Assembly: GCF_014168815.1 (NCBI RefSeq)
Contig: NZ_AP021972.1
Location: 1,426,001 to 1,490,000, forward strand
Source of the DNA: Klebsiella sp. WP3-W18-ESBL-02
GTDB taxonomy: Bacteria; Pseudomonadota; Gammaproteobacteria; Enterobacterales; Enterobacteriaceae
Direction: 5' to 3'
Length of the DNA: 64,000 nt
Shown: in pieces, positions 40,950 to 49,543 of the stretch
How the letters are laid out: every line of letters starts with the position of its first letter
Numbering within the stretch: the first letter of the stretch is position 1
Program-made: the position numbers and the translations under genes
The notes under the pieces: model-generated
What the model was told of the DNA's origin: nothing
Databases searched by the model: none
What the model saw: only the letters and a program-made list of their open reading frames with translations

Positions 40950-43229
40950 ATGGACGACCAATTAAAACAAAGTGCCCTCGATTTCCATGAATTCCCCATT
41001 CCAGGTAAAATTCAGGTCTCTCCCACCAAGCCGTTAGCCACCCAACGCGACCTTGCGCTGGCCTATTCGCCGGGCGTTGCCGCACCGTGTCTTGAAATTG
41101 AAAAAGACCCGCTGGCGGCCTACAAATATACCGCGCGTGGCAACCTGGTGGCGGTGGTGTCAAACGGCACCGCGGTGCTCGGCCTCGGCAATATTGGCGC
41201 GCTGGCCGGTAAGCCGGTGATGGAAGGTAAGGGCGTTTTGTTCAAGAAGTTCGCCGGTATTGACGTTTTCGATATCGAAGTGGATGAGACTAATCCGGAC
41301 AAATTTATCGACGTGGTGGCGGCGCTGGAGCCGACCTTTGGCGGCATCAACCTCGAAGACATTAAAGCGCCGGAATGCTTCTACATTGAGCAGCAGCTGC
41401 GCGAACGTATGAACATTCCGGTGTTCCACGACGACCAGCACGGCACGGCGATTATCAGTACCGCCGCTATTCTTAACGGCCTGCGCGTGGTGGAGAAAAA
41501 TATCTCCGATGTTCGCATGGTGGTTTCCGGCGCTGGCGCCGCAGCGATTGCCTGTATGAACCTGCTGGTGGCGCTGGGGATGCAGAAACACAACATTGTG
41601 GTCTGCGACTCCAAAGGCGTTATCTACGAAGGCCGCGAGCCGAACATGGCGGAAACCAAGGCGGCTTATGCGGTGAAAGATAATGGCAAACGCTCGCTGG
41701 ACGATGTGATTGCCGACGCGGATATCTTCCTTGGCTGCTCTGGCCCGAAAGTGCTGACCCAGGAGATGGTGAAGAAGATGGCCCGCGCGCCGATGATCCT
41801 TGCGCTGGCGAACCCGGAACCGGAAATACTGCCGCCGCTGGCCAAAGAAGTGCGCCCGGACGCCATCATCTGTACCGGCCGTTCCGACTACCCGAACCAG
41901 GTTAACAACGTCCTGTGCTTCCCGTTCATCTTCCGCGGCGCGCTGGACGTCGGCGCGACGGCCATCAACGAAGAGATGAAGCTGGCGGCCGTTCACGCTA
42001 TCGCCGAGCTGGCCCATGCCGAGCAGAGCGAAGTGGTGGCTTCCGCCTACGGCGATCAGGATCTGAGCTTTGGCGCGGAATACATCATTCCTAAACCGTT
42101 CGATCCGCGCCTGATCGTGAAGATCGCCCCGGCCGTTGCTAAGGCGGCGATGGACTCTGGCGTCGCGACGCGCCCGATTGCTGATTTCGATGCCTACATC
42201 GAAAAACTGAGCGAGTTCGTCTATAAAACCAACCTGTTTATGAAGCCTATCTTCTCGCAGGCGCGCAAAGAGCCGAAGCGCATCGTGCTGGCGGAAGGGG
42301 AAGATACCCGCGTGCTGCACGCGACGCAGGAGCTGATCACTCTGGGGCTGGCAAAGCCGATTTTGATTGGCCGCCCGAGCGTGATTGAAATGCGTATTCA
42401 GAAGCTGGGGCTGCAAATTAAACCGGGCGTTGACTTTGAAATCGTCAATAACGAATCCGACCCGCGCTTTAAGGAGTACTGGCAGGAATACTACAGCCTG
42501 ATGAAGCGCCGCGGCATCACTCAGGAACAGGCGCAGCGCGAGATGCGCAGTAACACCACGGCTATCGGCTCGATTATGGTACTGCGCGGGGAAGCCGACG
42601 GTATGATCTGCGGCACCATTGGTGACTACCATGAGCACTTCAGCACCGTGAAACCGCTGTTTGGCTACCGTGACGGCGTACATACCGCCGGAGCAATGAA
42701 CGCGCTGCTGCTGCCGAGCGGCAACACCTTTATTGCCGATACCTACGTCAATAACGATCCTACGCCGGAGCAGATCGCTGAAATCGCTCTGATGGCGGCG
42801 GAAAGCGTGCGTCGTTTCGGTATTGAACCGCGCGTGGCGCTGCTGTCGCATTCCAACTTTGGCTCTTCCGATTGCCCGTCGGCCAGCAAAATGCGTGACG
42901 CGCTGGAGCTGGTGAAGGCGCGCGCGCCGGAGCTGATGATTGACGGCGAAATGCACGGCGATGCCGCGCTGGTCGAAAGCATCCGCAACGACCGTATGCC
43001 GGACAGCCCGCTGAAAGGCTCGGCGAATATACTGGTGATGCCGAATATGGAAGCCGCGCGTATCAGCTATAACCTGCTGCGAGTCTCCAGTTCGGAAGGG
43101 GTGACCGTTGGGCCGGTGCTGATGGGCGTGTCGAAGCCGGTGCACATCCTGACGCCGATCGCTTCCGTACGCCGTATCGTCAACATGGTGGCGTTGGCGG
43201 TGGTCGAAGCGCAGACCCAGCCGCTGTAA
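40950..43229 (+). CDS. maeB: NADP-dependent malic enzyme MaeB
   Basis: MaeB decarboxylates malate to pyruvate with NADP, supplying NADPH and C3 units. The 759 residues equal E. coli MaeB. The N-terminal ~430 residues are the malic enzyme with YSPGVAAPC, VFHDDQHGTAIISTAA and GAGAAAIACMNLLVALG. The C-terminal ~330 residues are a phosphotransacetylase-like domain (AEGEDTRVLHA to MGVSKPVHILTP) that mediates acetyl-CoA regulation. RBS GAAAGGAA. Confidence 0.98.
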   Translation: MDDQLKQSALDFHEFPIPGKIQVSPTKPLATQRDLALAYSPGVAAPCLEIEKDPLAAYKYTARGNLVAVVSNGTAVLGLGNIGALAGKPVMEGKGVLFKKFAGIDVFDIEVDETNPDKFIDVVAALEPTFGGINLEDIKAPECFYIEQQLRERMNIPVFHDDQHGTAIISTAAILNGLRVVEKNISDVRMVVSGAGAAAIACMNLLVALGMQKHNIVVCDSKGVIYEGREPNMAETKAAYAVKDNGKRSLDDVIADADIFLGCSGPKVLTQEMVKKMARAPMILALANPEPEILPPLAKEVRPDAIICTGRSDYPNQVNNVLCFPFIFRGALDVGATAINEEMKLAAVHAIAELAHAEQSEVVASAYGDQDLSFGAEYIIPKPFDPRLIVKIAPAVAKAAMDSGVATRPIADFDAYIEKLSEFVYKTNLFMKPIFSQARKEPKRIVLAEGEDTRVLHATQELITLGLAKPILIGRPSVIEMRIQKLGLQIKPGVDFEIVNNESDPRFKEYWQEYYSLMKRRGITQEQAQREMRSNTTAIGSIMVLRGEADGMICGTIGDYHEHFSTVKPLFGYRDGVHTAGAMNALLLPSGNTFIADTYVNNDPTPEQIAEIALMAAESVRRFGIEPRVALLSHSNFGSSDCPSASKMRDALELVKARAPELMIDGEMHGDAALVESIRNDRMPDSPLKGSANILVMPNMEAARISYNLLRVSSSEGVTVGPVLMGVSKPVHILTPIASVRRIVNMVALAVVEAQTQPL

Positions 43230-43232
43230 AAT

Positions 43233-43260
43233 AAAAGGCCCCGGAATTCCGGGGCCTTTT
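43233..43260. terminator. bidirectional terminator between maeB and hemF
   Basis: A perfect 28-bp palindrome with arms AAAAGGCCCCGG/CCGGGGCCTTTT and loop AATT ends 4 bases before the hemF stop. It serves both convergent genes. Confidence 0.93.
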
Positions 43261-43264
43261 CATC

Positions 43265-44164
43265 TTAGATCCAGTCTTTGACCTTAATAAACTCGCTCAG
43301 CGCCGCTTCCGGGCTGCCGTCTTCCGGCTGATAGTTATACTCCCAGCGCACCAGCGGCGGCATCGACATCAGAATGGACTCCGTGCGCCCGCCGGTCTGC
43401 AGGCCGAACAGCGTACCTCTGTCCCACACCAGATTGAACTCAACGTAGCGCCCGCGGCGGTAGAGCTGGAAATCGCGTTCGCGCTCGCCATAAGCCATCG
43501 CTTTGCGACGCTCGACGATGGGCAGGTAGGCGTCGGTAAAGCCGTTTCCTACCGCCTGCATAAAGGCGAAGCAGTGGGCAAAGTCTGGCGTATTCAGATC
43601 GTCAAAGAACAGGCCGCCAATGCCGCGCTGCTCTTGGCGGTGCTTAAGATAGAAGTAGTCGTCACACCACTTTTTATAACGCGGATAGACGTCATCGCCA
43701 AACGGCTGGCACAGGTCGCGCGCGACGGTGTGCCAGTGCACGGCGTCTTCATCAAAACCGTAGTAAGGGGTTAAATCGAAGCCGCCGCCGAACCACCACA
43801 CTGGCTCAGCACCCGGTTTTTCGGCAATAAAGAAACGCACGTTGGCATGGCTTGTCGGCACATACGGATTACGCGGGTGAACGACCAGCGATACGCCCAT
43901 GGCCTCGAAGCTGCGCCCGGCAAGCTCCGGGCGGTGCGCCGTTGCGGAGGCGGGCATCGCGTCGCCATGTACGTGGGAGAAATTGACGCCAGCCTGTTCA
44001 AAGACGGCGCCGTCGCGTAGCACCCGGCTACGGCCGCCGCCGCCGGCATCGCGCTGCCAGCTATCTTCGATAAATGCGCCGCCGTCGAGCTGTGCAAGCT
44101 GGCGGCATATCTCGTCCTGTAGCCCGAGCAGAAAGGCTTTAACCTGATCGACGTTAATGGTCAT
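43265..44164 (-). CDS. hemF: oxygen-dependent coproporphyrinogen III oxidase
   Basis: HemF oxidatively decarboxylates coproporphyrinogen III to protoporphyrinogen IX in aerobic heme synthesis. The 299 residues equal E. coli HemF, with NVRFFIAEKPG, WFGGGFDLTPYYGFDEDAVHWH holding metal-binding His residues, HRQEQRGIGGLFFDDL, and FNLVWDRGTLFGLQTGGRTESIL. It overlaps the amiA stop by one base (TGATG), so the two are coupled. Confidence 0.98.
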   Translation of the reverse strand: MTINVDQVKAFLLGLQDEICRQLAQLDGGAFIEDSWQRDAGGGGRSRVLRDGAVFEQAGVNFSHVHGDAMPASATAHRPELAGRSFEAMGVSLVVHPRNPYVPTSHANVRFFIAEKPGAEPVWWFGGGFDLTPYYGFDEDAVHWHTVARDLCQPFGDDVYPRYKKWCDDYFYLKHRQEQRGIGGLFFDDLNTPDFAHCFAFMQAVGNGFTDAYLPIVERRKAMAYGERERDFQLYRRGRYVEFNLVWDRGTLFGLQTGGRTESILMSMPPLVRWEYNYQPEDGSPEAALSEFIKVKDWI

Positions 44165-45033
44165 CAGCGTCGCTTCGCGTGGGCTTTCTGGTTATCGAAC
44201 CAGTGGAAGTAGCTGATGATGCCCGAAGCGATAGCATCGGCGATTTTTTGTCGAAATGCCGTGGTGCCCAGCAGCTTCTCTTCGGCCGGGTTGGTAATAA
44301 AGGAGGTTTCGACCAGCACGGAGGGAATCGACGGCGACTTCAGAACCACAAATGCCGCCTGCTCGGTGCTGCGGCTGTGCAGCTTGTGCACTGGCTTAAT
44401 TTTCTTCAGCACGTGCGAGCCGAGCGTCAGGCTGTTTTTGATGGTATCGGTTTGTACCAGATCGAACAGCACCTGCTGCAGAAGATGGTCTTTGTCTTTG
44501 GCCTTCTTGCCCGCCAGCTCATCAGCGGCGTTTTCACGGTCCGACAGATACTTTGCCATTGCGCTACTGGCCCCGCGGTTGGAGAGGGCGAAGACCGACG
44601 CGCCTGCGGCAGAGGGGTTAGTAAAACCATCTGCGTGAATTGACATAAACAAATCTGCGCCGTGCTTATGGGCGATTTCAACCCGATCGTACAGCGGAAT
44701 AAAGGTATCGCCCGAGCGGGTCAGCCGAGCATCGATGCCGTTTTTCTGCAGAATAGCGCGAACGTTTTTGGCAATCGCCAGCACCACATGCTTTTCTTTC
44801 GAACCGTTATGGCCGATTGCGCCGGTATCAATACCGCCGTGGCCTGGATCCAGCATCACCAGCCGACGGCTTGATGTTTTTTTCGCCGGCTTACTGTGAC
44901 CATTGCTGGTTTTTAAGGTGGTGTCTTTTGCTGCCGCGTGGGAAGCTATCCCTGACAGCGTGAGCGCAGCCAATCCGGCTTTCAGCACCTGGCGGCGCGA
45001 AGTCAGTATTTTTAATGGTTTAAAAGTGCTCAT
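44164..45033 (-). CDS. amiA: N-acetylmuramoyl-L-alanine amidase AmiA
   Basis: AmiA cuts the amide bond between MurNAc and the stem peptide during septal splitting. The 289 residues equal E. coli AmiA. A Tat signal TSRRQVLKAGLAALTLSG (about 34 residues) routes it folded to the periplasm. The Amidase_3 zinc ligands H65 (DPGHGG), E80 and H133 (SIHADGF) are present, and VETSFITN near the C-terminus supplies the catalytic Glu. A helix around residues 150-195 would be the EnvC-regulated inhibitory part. Confidence 0.97.
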   Translation of the reverse strand: MSTFKPLKILTSRRQVLKAGLAALTLSGIASHAAAKDTTLKTSNGHSKPAKKTSSRRLVMLDPGHGGIDTGAIGHNGSKEKHVVLAIAKNVRAILQKNGIDARLTRSGDTFIPLYDRVEIAHKHGADLFMSIHADGFTNPSAAGASVFALSNRGASSAMAKYLSDRENAADELAGKKAKDKDHLLQQVLFDLVQTDTIKNSLTLGSHVLKKIKPVHKLHSRSTEQAAFVVLKSPSIPSVLVETSFITNPAEEKLLGTTAFRQKIADAIASGIISYFHWFDNQKAHAKRR

Positions 45034-45246
45034 TCCGGCCTGAGTTGTAAAAACAAGAATCTATATGTTATATCGTATCGCGATCTTCGTTACGACAGTT
45101 CGTGATGAGAATTGTTTTACTTTTCATTTCAATACGTGTCTGTACCTTATTATGCCATTTTTTTCACTGTGCCGCGCCAGATATTGGCTAAATTGGCCGT
45201 TCACGCCATAATCACTGTTTTTGAACCTGAAAAGGCGGGCAATACC

Positions 45247-45672
45247 ATGGAGATACGCGTTTTTCGCCAGTCGGACTTTGAAGAGGTCATCACTCTATGG
45301 GAGCGATGCGATCTGCTGCGACCATGGAACGATCCTGAGATGGATATCGAACGTAAGGTAAACCATGACGTCAGCCTGTTCCTGGTGGCGGAGGTCAACG
45401 GTGAAGTGGTCGGTACCATTATGGGCGGCTACGACGGTCATCGTGGTTCAGCTTATTATCTTGGCGTTCACCCGGAATACCGCGGCCGCGGTATTGCTAA
45501 CGCGCTGCTCAATCGTCTTGAGAAAAAGCTCATTGCCCGCGGCTGCCCGAAAATTCACATTATGGTGCGTGAGGAAAACGACGTCGTGCTGGGCATGTAC
45601 GAGCGTCTGGGCTATGAACATGCCGATGTGCAAAGCTTAGGAAAACGTCTGATCGAAGATGAAGAGTACTGA
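45247..45672 (+). CDS. ypeA: GNAT acetyltransferase YpeA
   Basis: This 141-residue N-acetyltransferase is nearly identical to E. coli YpeA. The acetyl-CoA loop is YRGRGIANALLNRLEKKL and the start MEIRVFRQSDFEEVITLWERC is conserved. Substrate unknown; the family resembles RimI-type enzymes. Longer in-frame extensions upstream (from 45112) are not conserved. The last 14 bases overlap yfeZ. Confidence 0.95.
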   Translation: MEIRVFRQSDFEEVITLWERCDLLRPWNDPEMDIERKVNHDVSLFLVAEVNGEVVGTIMGGYDGHRGSAYYLGVHPEYRGRGIANALLNRLEKKLIARGCPKIHIMVREENDVVLGMYERLGYEHADVQSLGKRLIEDEEY

Positions 45673-46108
45673 TTTCTCGCCCGCCGACTACGATCCGCAG
45701 GGCCGCCTGCGACTGCCGTTTTTGTTCTGGTGCCTGCTGTTGTTACAGGCGCGGACGTGGGTGCTGTTCCTGATGGCCGGCGCCTCACGCGATCAGGGCG
45801 ATGCCTTGCTCAATCTGTTCTATCCTGACCACTCGCTTTTCTGGATTGGCCTGCTGCCCGGCGTACCGGCCGTACTGGCGTTTCTGCTTAGCGGGCGGCG
45901 CCACGTCTACCCGCGGTTATGGCGATGTCTGCATCCGGCGTTAATCGTGTCGCAGATTATCCTGCTGCTGTGGCAGCCGTGGCTGTGGCTCAGCGGTGAG
46001 GCGCTGTCCGGCGTTGGGTTAAGCCTGTTTTTGCTGGATATCTATGCCCTATGGTGGCTGCTGAGCAATCGCCGTTTACGCGCCTGTTTTCGCGAGGTCA
46101 CAGATTAA
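45659..46108 (+). CDS. yfeZ: YfeZ family inner-membrane protein (DUF2919)
   Basis: The 149 residues match E. coli YfeZ (151 aa). Four hydrophobic segments are visible, at about residues 20-40, 55-72, 85-103 and 114-132, with DYDPQGRLRLP at the start. Function unknown. The gene starts 14 bases before the end of ypeA in another frame, a sign of translational coupling. Confidence 0.92.
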   Translation: MKSTDFSPADYDPQGRLRLPFLFWCLLLLQARTWVLFLMAGASRDQGDALLNLFYPDHSLFWIGLLPGVPAVLAFLLSGRRHVYPRLWRCLHPALIVSQIILLLWQPWLWLSGEALSGVGLSLFLLDIYALWWLLSNRRLRACFREVTD

Positions 46109-46169
46109 ACGGCACTTTTTGCGTTTACTGGACTCCAACAGGCCTGACTTGAATTTATAGGAAGTATCA

Positions 46170-46745
46170 ATGAAATCGCTGCGTTTATTCTTCTGTGCAC
46201 TGCCGCTGGCGTTGACCGGCTGCTCAACGCTGTCGTCGGTTAACTGGTCGGCGGCCTATCCGTGGAACTGGTTTGGCTCTTCGGCCGGTATCACCGAGCA
46301 GGGCGTGGGCGGGATTAGCGGAACCACGGCGCTGAACGAACAGGCCATTAGCGACGCATTGGGCAGCAGCTATCGTATTCGAAGCGGCATGAAGGCGCAC
46401 CAGGGCAATATTGTTCACTACTTTGAAGCGCTGCGCGGTGACAAGCTGGCGATGGTGATTAACGGCGATGGCGGCAGCGTCAGCCGGGTTGACGTCCTGG
46501 ATGACAGCGTTGAAGCCGCCGACGGCGTGAAGGTCGGCGCAGCGTTTAACGCTATTTACGATAAAGCCTTCGGCAACTGTGCACCTGCAGTTGACGACGA
46601 GAGTAACGTGGTGGAATGTAAAGCAAAAGAGAGCCAGCACATTAGTTACCAGTTCTCCGGCACCTGGCAGGGGCCGCAGGGGCTAATGCCGCCGGACGAT
46701 GCGTTGAAAAACTGGACGCTGTCAAAAATAATCTGGCGGCGCTAA
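46170..46745 (+). CDS. yfeY: YfeY family lipoprotein
   Basis: This 191-residue outer-membrane lipoprotein matches E. coli YfeY (191 aa, known as sigma-E regulated). The lipobox LTGC gives Cys18, followed by SVNWSAAYPWNWFG. Two further cysteines (NCAP, VECK) lie near residues 137 and 149 and could pair. RBS AGGAAG. Function unknown. Confidence 0.93.
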   Translation: MKSLRLFFCALPLALTGCSTLSSVNWSAAYPWNWFGSSAGITEQGVGGISGTTALNEQAISDALGSSYRIRSGMKAHQGNIVHYFEALRGDKLAMVINGDGGSVSRVDVLDDSVEAADGVKVGAAFNAIYDKAFGNCAPAVDDESNVVECKAKESQHISYQFSGTWQGPQGLMPPDDALKNWTLSKIIWRR

Positions 46746-46804
46746 TTTTGTCGGCAAATTGACCCGCTGCGTCGAAAAGCGGGTACAATGTGTAAGGTTT
46801 TTCT

Positions 46805-46824
46805 ATGCCACGATGTCGTGGCAT
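46805..46824. repeat. palindrome in the yfeX leader
   Basis: ATGCCACGA-TG-TCGTGGCAT has 9-bp perfect arms and ends 18 bases before the yfeX ATG, just upstream of the AGGAGGAG ribosome site. A TTGACC/TACAAT pair (46759-46789, 19-base spacer) lies upstream. It could be an operator or a leader hairpin. Confidence 0.65.
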
Positions 46825-46842
46825 TTTATTTCAGGAGGAGCG

Positions 46843-47742
46843 ATGTCTCAGGTTCAGAGCGGCATTTTGCCGGAACATTGCCGCGCGGCGATTTGGATTG
46901 AAGCCAATGTTAAAGGGGACGTTAACGCCCTGCGTGCCGGCAGCAAAATTTTTGCCGAAAAGCTGGCGGCGTTTCAGGATAAATTCCCGGAAGCCCATTT
47001 AGGCGCGGTTGTCGCGTTTGGCCACAACACCTGGCGCGAGCTGAGCGGCGGCGTAGGTGCAGAAGAGCTGAAAGATTTCCCTCCGTACGGTAAAGGACTT
47101 GCACCCTCCACGCAGTTTGATGTGCTTATCCACATTCTGTCGCTGCGCCACGACGTGAACTTTTCCGTTGCTCAGGCTGCACTGGCGGCGTTCGGTGATT
47201 CCCTGGACGTGCAGGAAGAAGTGCACGGTTTCCGCTGGGTTGAAGAACGTGACCTGAGCGGTTTCGTTGATGGCACCGAGAACCCGGCGGGTGAAGAAAC
47301 GCGCCGCGAAGTGGCCGTGATTAAAGACGGCGTTGATGCGGGCGGCAGCTACGTGTTCGTACAGCGCTGGGAGCACAACCTCAAGCAGCTTAACCGCATG
47401 AGCGTGCCGGATCAGGAAATGATGATTGGCCGTACCAAAGAAGCCAACGAAGAGATCGACGGCGACGATCGCCCGGAAACCTCTCACCTGACCCGCGTTG
47501 ACCTGAAAGAAGACGGCAAAGGGCTGAAAATTGTGCGTCAGAGCCTGCCTTATGGTACGGCGAGCGGTACCCACGGCCTGTACTTCTGCGCGTACTGCGC
47601 GCGTCTGCATAACATTGAGCAGCAGCTGCTGAGCATGTTTGGCGACACCGACGGTAAGCGCGATGCGATGCTGCGCTTTACTAAGCCGGTGACCGGTGGG
47701 TATTACTTTGCGCCTTCGCTGGATAAGTTAGTGGCGTTGTAA
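46843..47742 (+). CDS. yfeX: Dyp-type heme peroxidase YfeX
   Basis: YfeX is a cytoplasmic dye-decolorising-type peroxidase that binds heme; reported activities include porphyrinogen oxidation. The 299 residues equal E. coli YfeX. The GxxDG motif is GFVDGTENPAGEE (distal Asp), and HNLKQLNRMSVPDQEMMIGRT and LPYGTASGTHGLYF match the heme pocket. The start at 46843 follows a perfect AGGAGGAG. Its last 40 bases overlap the yoeB toxin gene on the other strand. Confidence 0.96.
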   Translation: MSQVQSGILPEHCRAAIWIEANVKGDVNALRAGSKIFAEKLAAFQDKFPEAHLGAVVAFGHNTWRELSGGVGAEELKDFPPYGKGLAPSTQFDVLIHILSLRHDVNFSVAQAALAAFGDSLDVQEEVHGFRWVEERDLSGFVDGTENPAGEETRREVAVIKDGVDAGGSYVFVQRWEHNLKQLNRMSVPDQEMMIGRTKEANEEIDGDDRPETSHLTRVDLKEDGKGLKIVRQSLPYGTASGTHGLYFCAYCARLHNIEQQLLSMFGDTDGKRDAMLRFTKPVTGGYYFAPSLDKLVAL

Positions 47743-48032
47743 GGTGCATTCTCTTCAGATGCCATAAAACGGGCCGTCTGATGGTGATACCGGCATGCCG
47801 CAACCAGTAGAGCATCGTTATCAAGTTTGTAGACAAGTCGATGCTCTAATGTGATCCGGCGGGACCAAAATCCCGCCAGATCAAATTTCAGCGGTTCTGG
47901 CTTACCTTTGCCGACAAAGGGCGTGCGTTTAATCTCCCTGATAAGCTCGTTTATCTTTTTTATCATGCTCTTATCCGTATCTTGCCAGTACAGATAATCG
48001 TCCCATGCCTGTGCTGACCAGATAAGTTTCAC
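47703..48032 (-). CDS. yoeB: YoeB-family mRNA interferase toxin with C-terminal extension
   Basis: YoeB binds the ribosome and cleaves mRNA in the A site. The first 83 residues closely match E. coli YoeB (84 aa): MKLIWSAQAWDDYLYW, E46, R65 and H83 are kept. E. coli ends RYHY at 84. Here residue 84 is His and the frame continues for 25 more residues into the end of yfeX, which looks like loss of a stop codon (CAG where TAG may have been). The C-terminal His-Tyr is important for cleavage, so activity may be changed. The start is GTG and overlaps the antitoxin stop (GTGA). Confidence 0.9.
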   Translation of the reverse strand: MKLIWSAQAWDDYLYWQDTDKSMIKKINELIREIKRTPFVGKGKPEPLKFDLAGFWSRRITLEHRLVYKLDNDALLVAACRYHHQTARFMASEENAPYNATNLSSEGAK

Positions 48033-48280
48033 TCCATCAAATCCCTTTGGATACCTTTTCCAGTTTTTAGCTCCTCAATCGCATCCATGAGTCGTCCGGC
48101 ATTTGCGGGTGATCGCATCAGATAAGCGGTTTCTTCCAGCGAACGGTATTCTTCGAGCGACATCAGCACGCATGCCTTACCGTTTTGTTGGGTGATGATA
48201 ATAGGGGCGCGGTCTTCCGTCGCTTGCCGTAGCGTTGTGGATAGGTTTTGCCGGGCTTCGCTATCGCTGATTATTCTCAT
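48029..48280 (-). CDS. yefM: YefM/Phd-family antitoxin
   Basis: YefM neutralises YoeB and represses the operon. The 83 residues show the family core ISDSEARQNLSTTLRQ, ITQQNGKACVLMSLEEYRSLEETAYLMRSP and a flexible C-terminal toxin-binding tail (LMDAIEELKTGKG). The start MRIISDSEARQ has AGGAGAG upstream. The 4-base overlap with yoeB is the usual arrangement. The pair lies between yfeX and cysP, where E. coli has murQP and other genes. Confidence 0.93.
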   Translation of the reverse strand: MRIISDSEARQNLSTTLRQATEDRAPIIITQQNGKACVLMSLEEYRSLEETAYLMRSPANAGRLMDAIEELKTGKGIQRDLME

Positions 48281-48429
48281 GGCACTCTCCTGATGATGTC
48301 ACACATGTCCATTGTTTATGTATGGTTATTTGACCCTGGATTAACAGCCCGAACAAGCCGTTGATAATGCTTTTGCGAGTCGTTATCCAGATATTCCTGG
48401 CATGTTAAAAATCCTTATTCCCTTTTCAA

Positions 48430-48486
48430 CTTCCAAATCACCAAACGGTATATAAAACCGTTACTCCTTTGGTCTCCGTTATAAAT
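48430..48486 (+). promoter_or_regulatory. CysB-dependent cysP promoter region
   Basis: The run ACGGTATATAAAACCGTTAC followed by TCCTTT and later CGTTATAAATA resembles the E. coli cysP promoter with its CysB activation site. The -10 is TATAAA at 48480-48485 and the -35 is poor, as expected for an activator-dependent promoter. Confidence 0.7.
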
Positions 48487-48526
48487 ACACTGGTGCTCAG
48501 AGAGTCTCCAAACGATAGGGTGCGCA

Positions 48527-49543
48527 ATGGCTATGACGTTACTGAAAAAAAGATACCTGGCGCTGGCCGCTTCAATGCTGCTGGTGGCACAAGCACAGGC
48601 GACGGAGCTGCTAAACAGCTCTTACGACGTCTCCCGTGAGCTGTTCGCCGCCCTGAATACGCCGTTTGAACAGCAGTGGGCGAAGGATAATGCGGGTGAC
48701 AAGCTGACGATTAAGCAGTCACACGCCGGTTCTTCCAAGCAGGCGCTGGCTATTTTGCAGGGCTTAAAAGCAGACGTTGTAACTTATAACCAGGTGACCG
48801 ATGTGCAGATTCTGCATGATAAAGGCAACCTGATTCCGGCGGACTGGCAGGCGCGTTTACCGAACAACAGCTCGCCGTTCTACTCGACCATGGCGTTCCT
48901 GGTCCGTAAGGGCAACCCGAAAAATGTTCATAGCTGGAACGACCTGGTGCGCCCGGACGTGAAGCTGATTTTCCCGAACCCGAAAACCTCCGGTAACGCG
49001 CGCTATACCTATCTGGCGGCGTGGGGCGCGGCGGATCAGGCTGACGGCGGCGATAAAGCCAAAACGCAGCAGTTTATGACCCAGTTCCTGAAAAATGTCG
49101 AAGTGTTTGATACCGGCGGCCGTGGCGCGACCACCACTTTCGTGGAGCGTGGTCTGGGCGACGTGCTGATCACCTTCGAATCGGAAGTGAACAACATCCG
49201 TAAGCAGTATGAAGATCAGGGCTTCGAAGTGGTGGTGCCGAAGGTCAACATTCTGGCGGAGTTCCCGGTCGCCTGGGTCGATAAAAACGTTAAGGCCAAC
49301 GGTACCGAGAAGGCGGCGAAAGCCTACCTGAACTATCTGTATAGCCCGCAGGCGCAGACCATCATCACCGACTACTACTACCGCGTGAACAACCCGCAGG
49401 TGATGGACAAGCTGAAAGACAAATTCCCGCAGACCGAACTGTTCCGCGTGGAAGACAAATTTGGCGCTTGGCCTGAAGTGATGAAAACGCATTTCGCCAG
49501 CGGTGGTGAGTTAGACAAGCTGTTAGCGGCGGGGCGTAAGTAA
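48527..49543 (+). CDS. cysP: thiosulfate/sulfate-binding periplasmic protein
   Basis: CysP delivers thiosulfate or sulfate to the CysTWA importer. The 338 residues equal E. coli CysP. A 25-residue signal peptide ends AQAQA before TELLNSSYDVSRELFAALN; KTSGNARYTYLAAWGAA and FDTGGRGATTTF bind the anion. The cysT ATG overlaps its stop by one base (TAATG). Confidence 0.98.
   Translation: MAMTLLKKRYLALAASMLLVAQAQATELLNSSYDVSRELFAALNTPFEQQWAKDNAGDKLTIKQSHAGSSKQALAILQGLKADVVTYNQVTDVQILHDKGNLIPADWQARLPNNSSPFYSTMAFLVRKGNPKNVHSWNDLVRPDVKLIFPNPKTSGNARYTYLAAWGAADQADGGDKAKTQQFMTQFLKNVEVFDTGGRGATTTFVERGLGDVLITFESEVNNIRKQYEDQGFEVVVPKVNILAEFPVAWVDKNVKANGTEKAAKAYLNYLYSPQAQTIITDYYYRVNNPQVMDKLKDKFPQTELFRVEDKFGAWPEVMKTHFASGGELDKLLAAGRK

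Noticed and set aside
41160..43145. Open frame of 661 codons antisense to maeB
   Set aside because: Fully inside maeB, with repetitive His/Arg/Gln-rich composition and no ribosome site. It is a codon-bias shadow.
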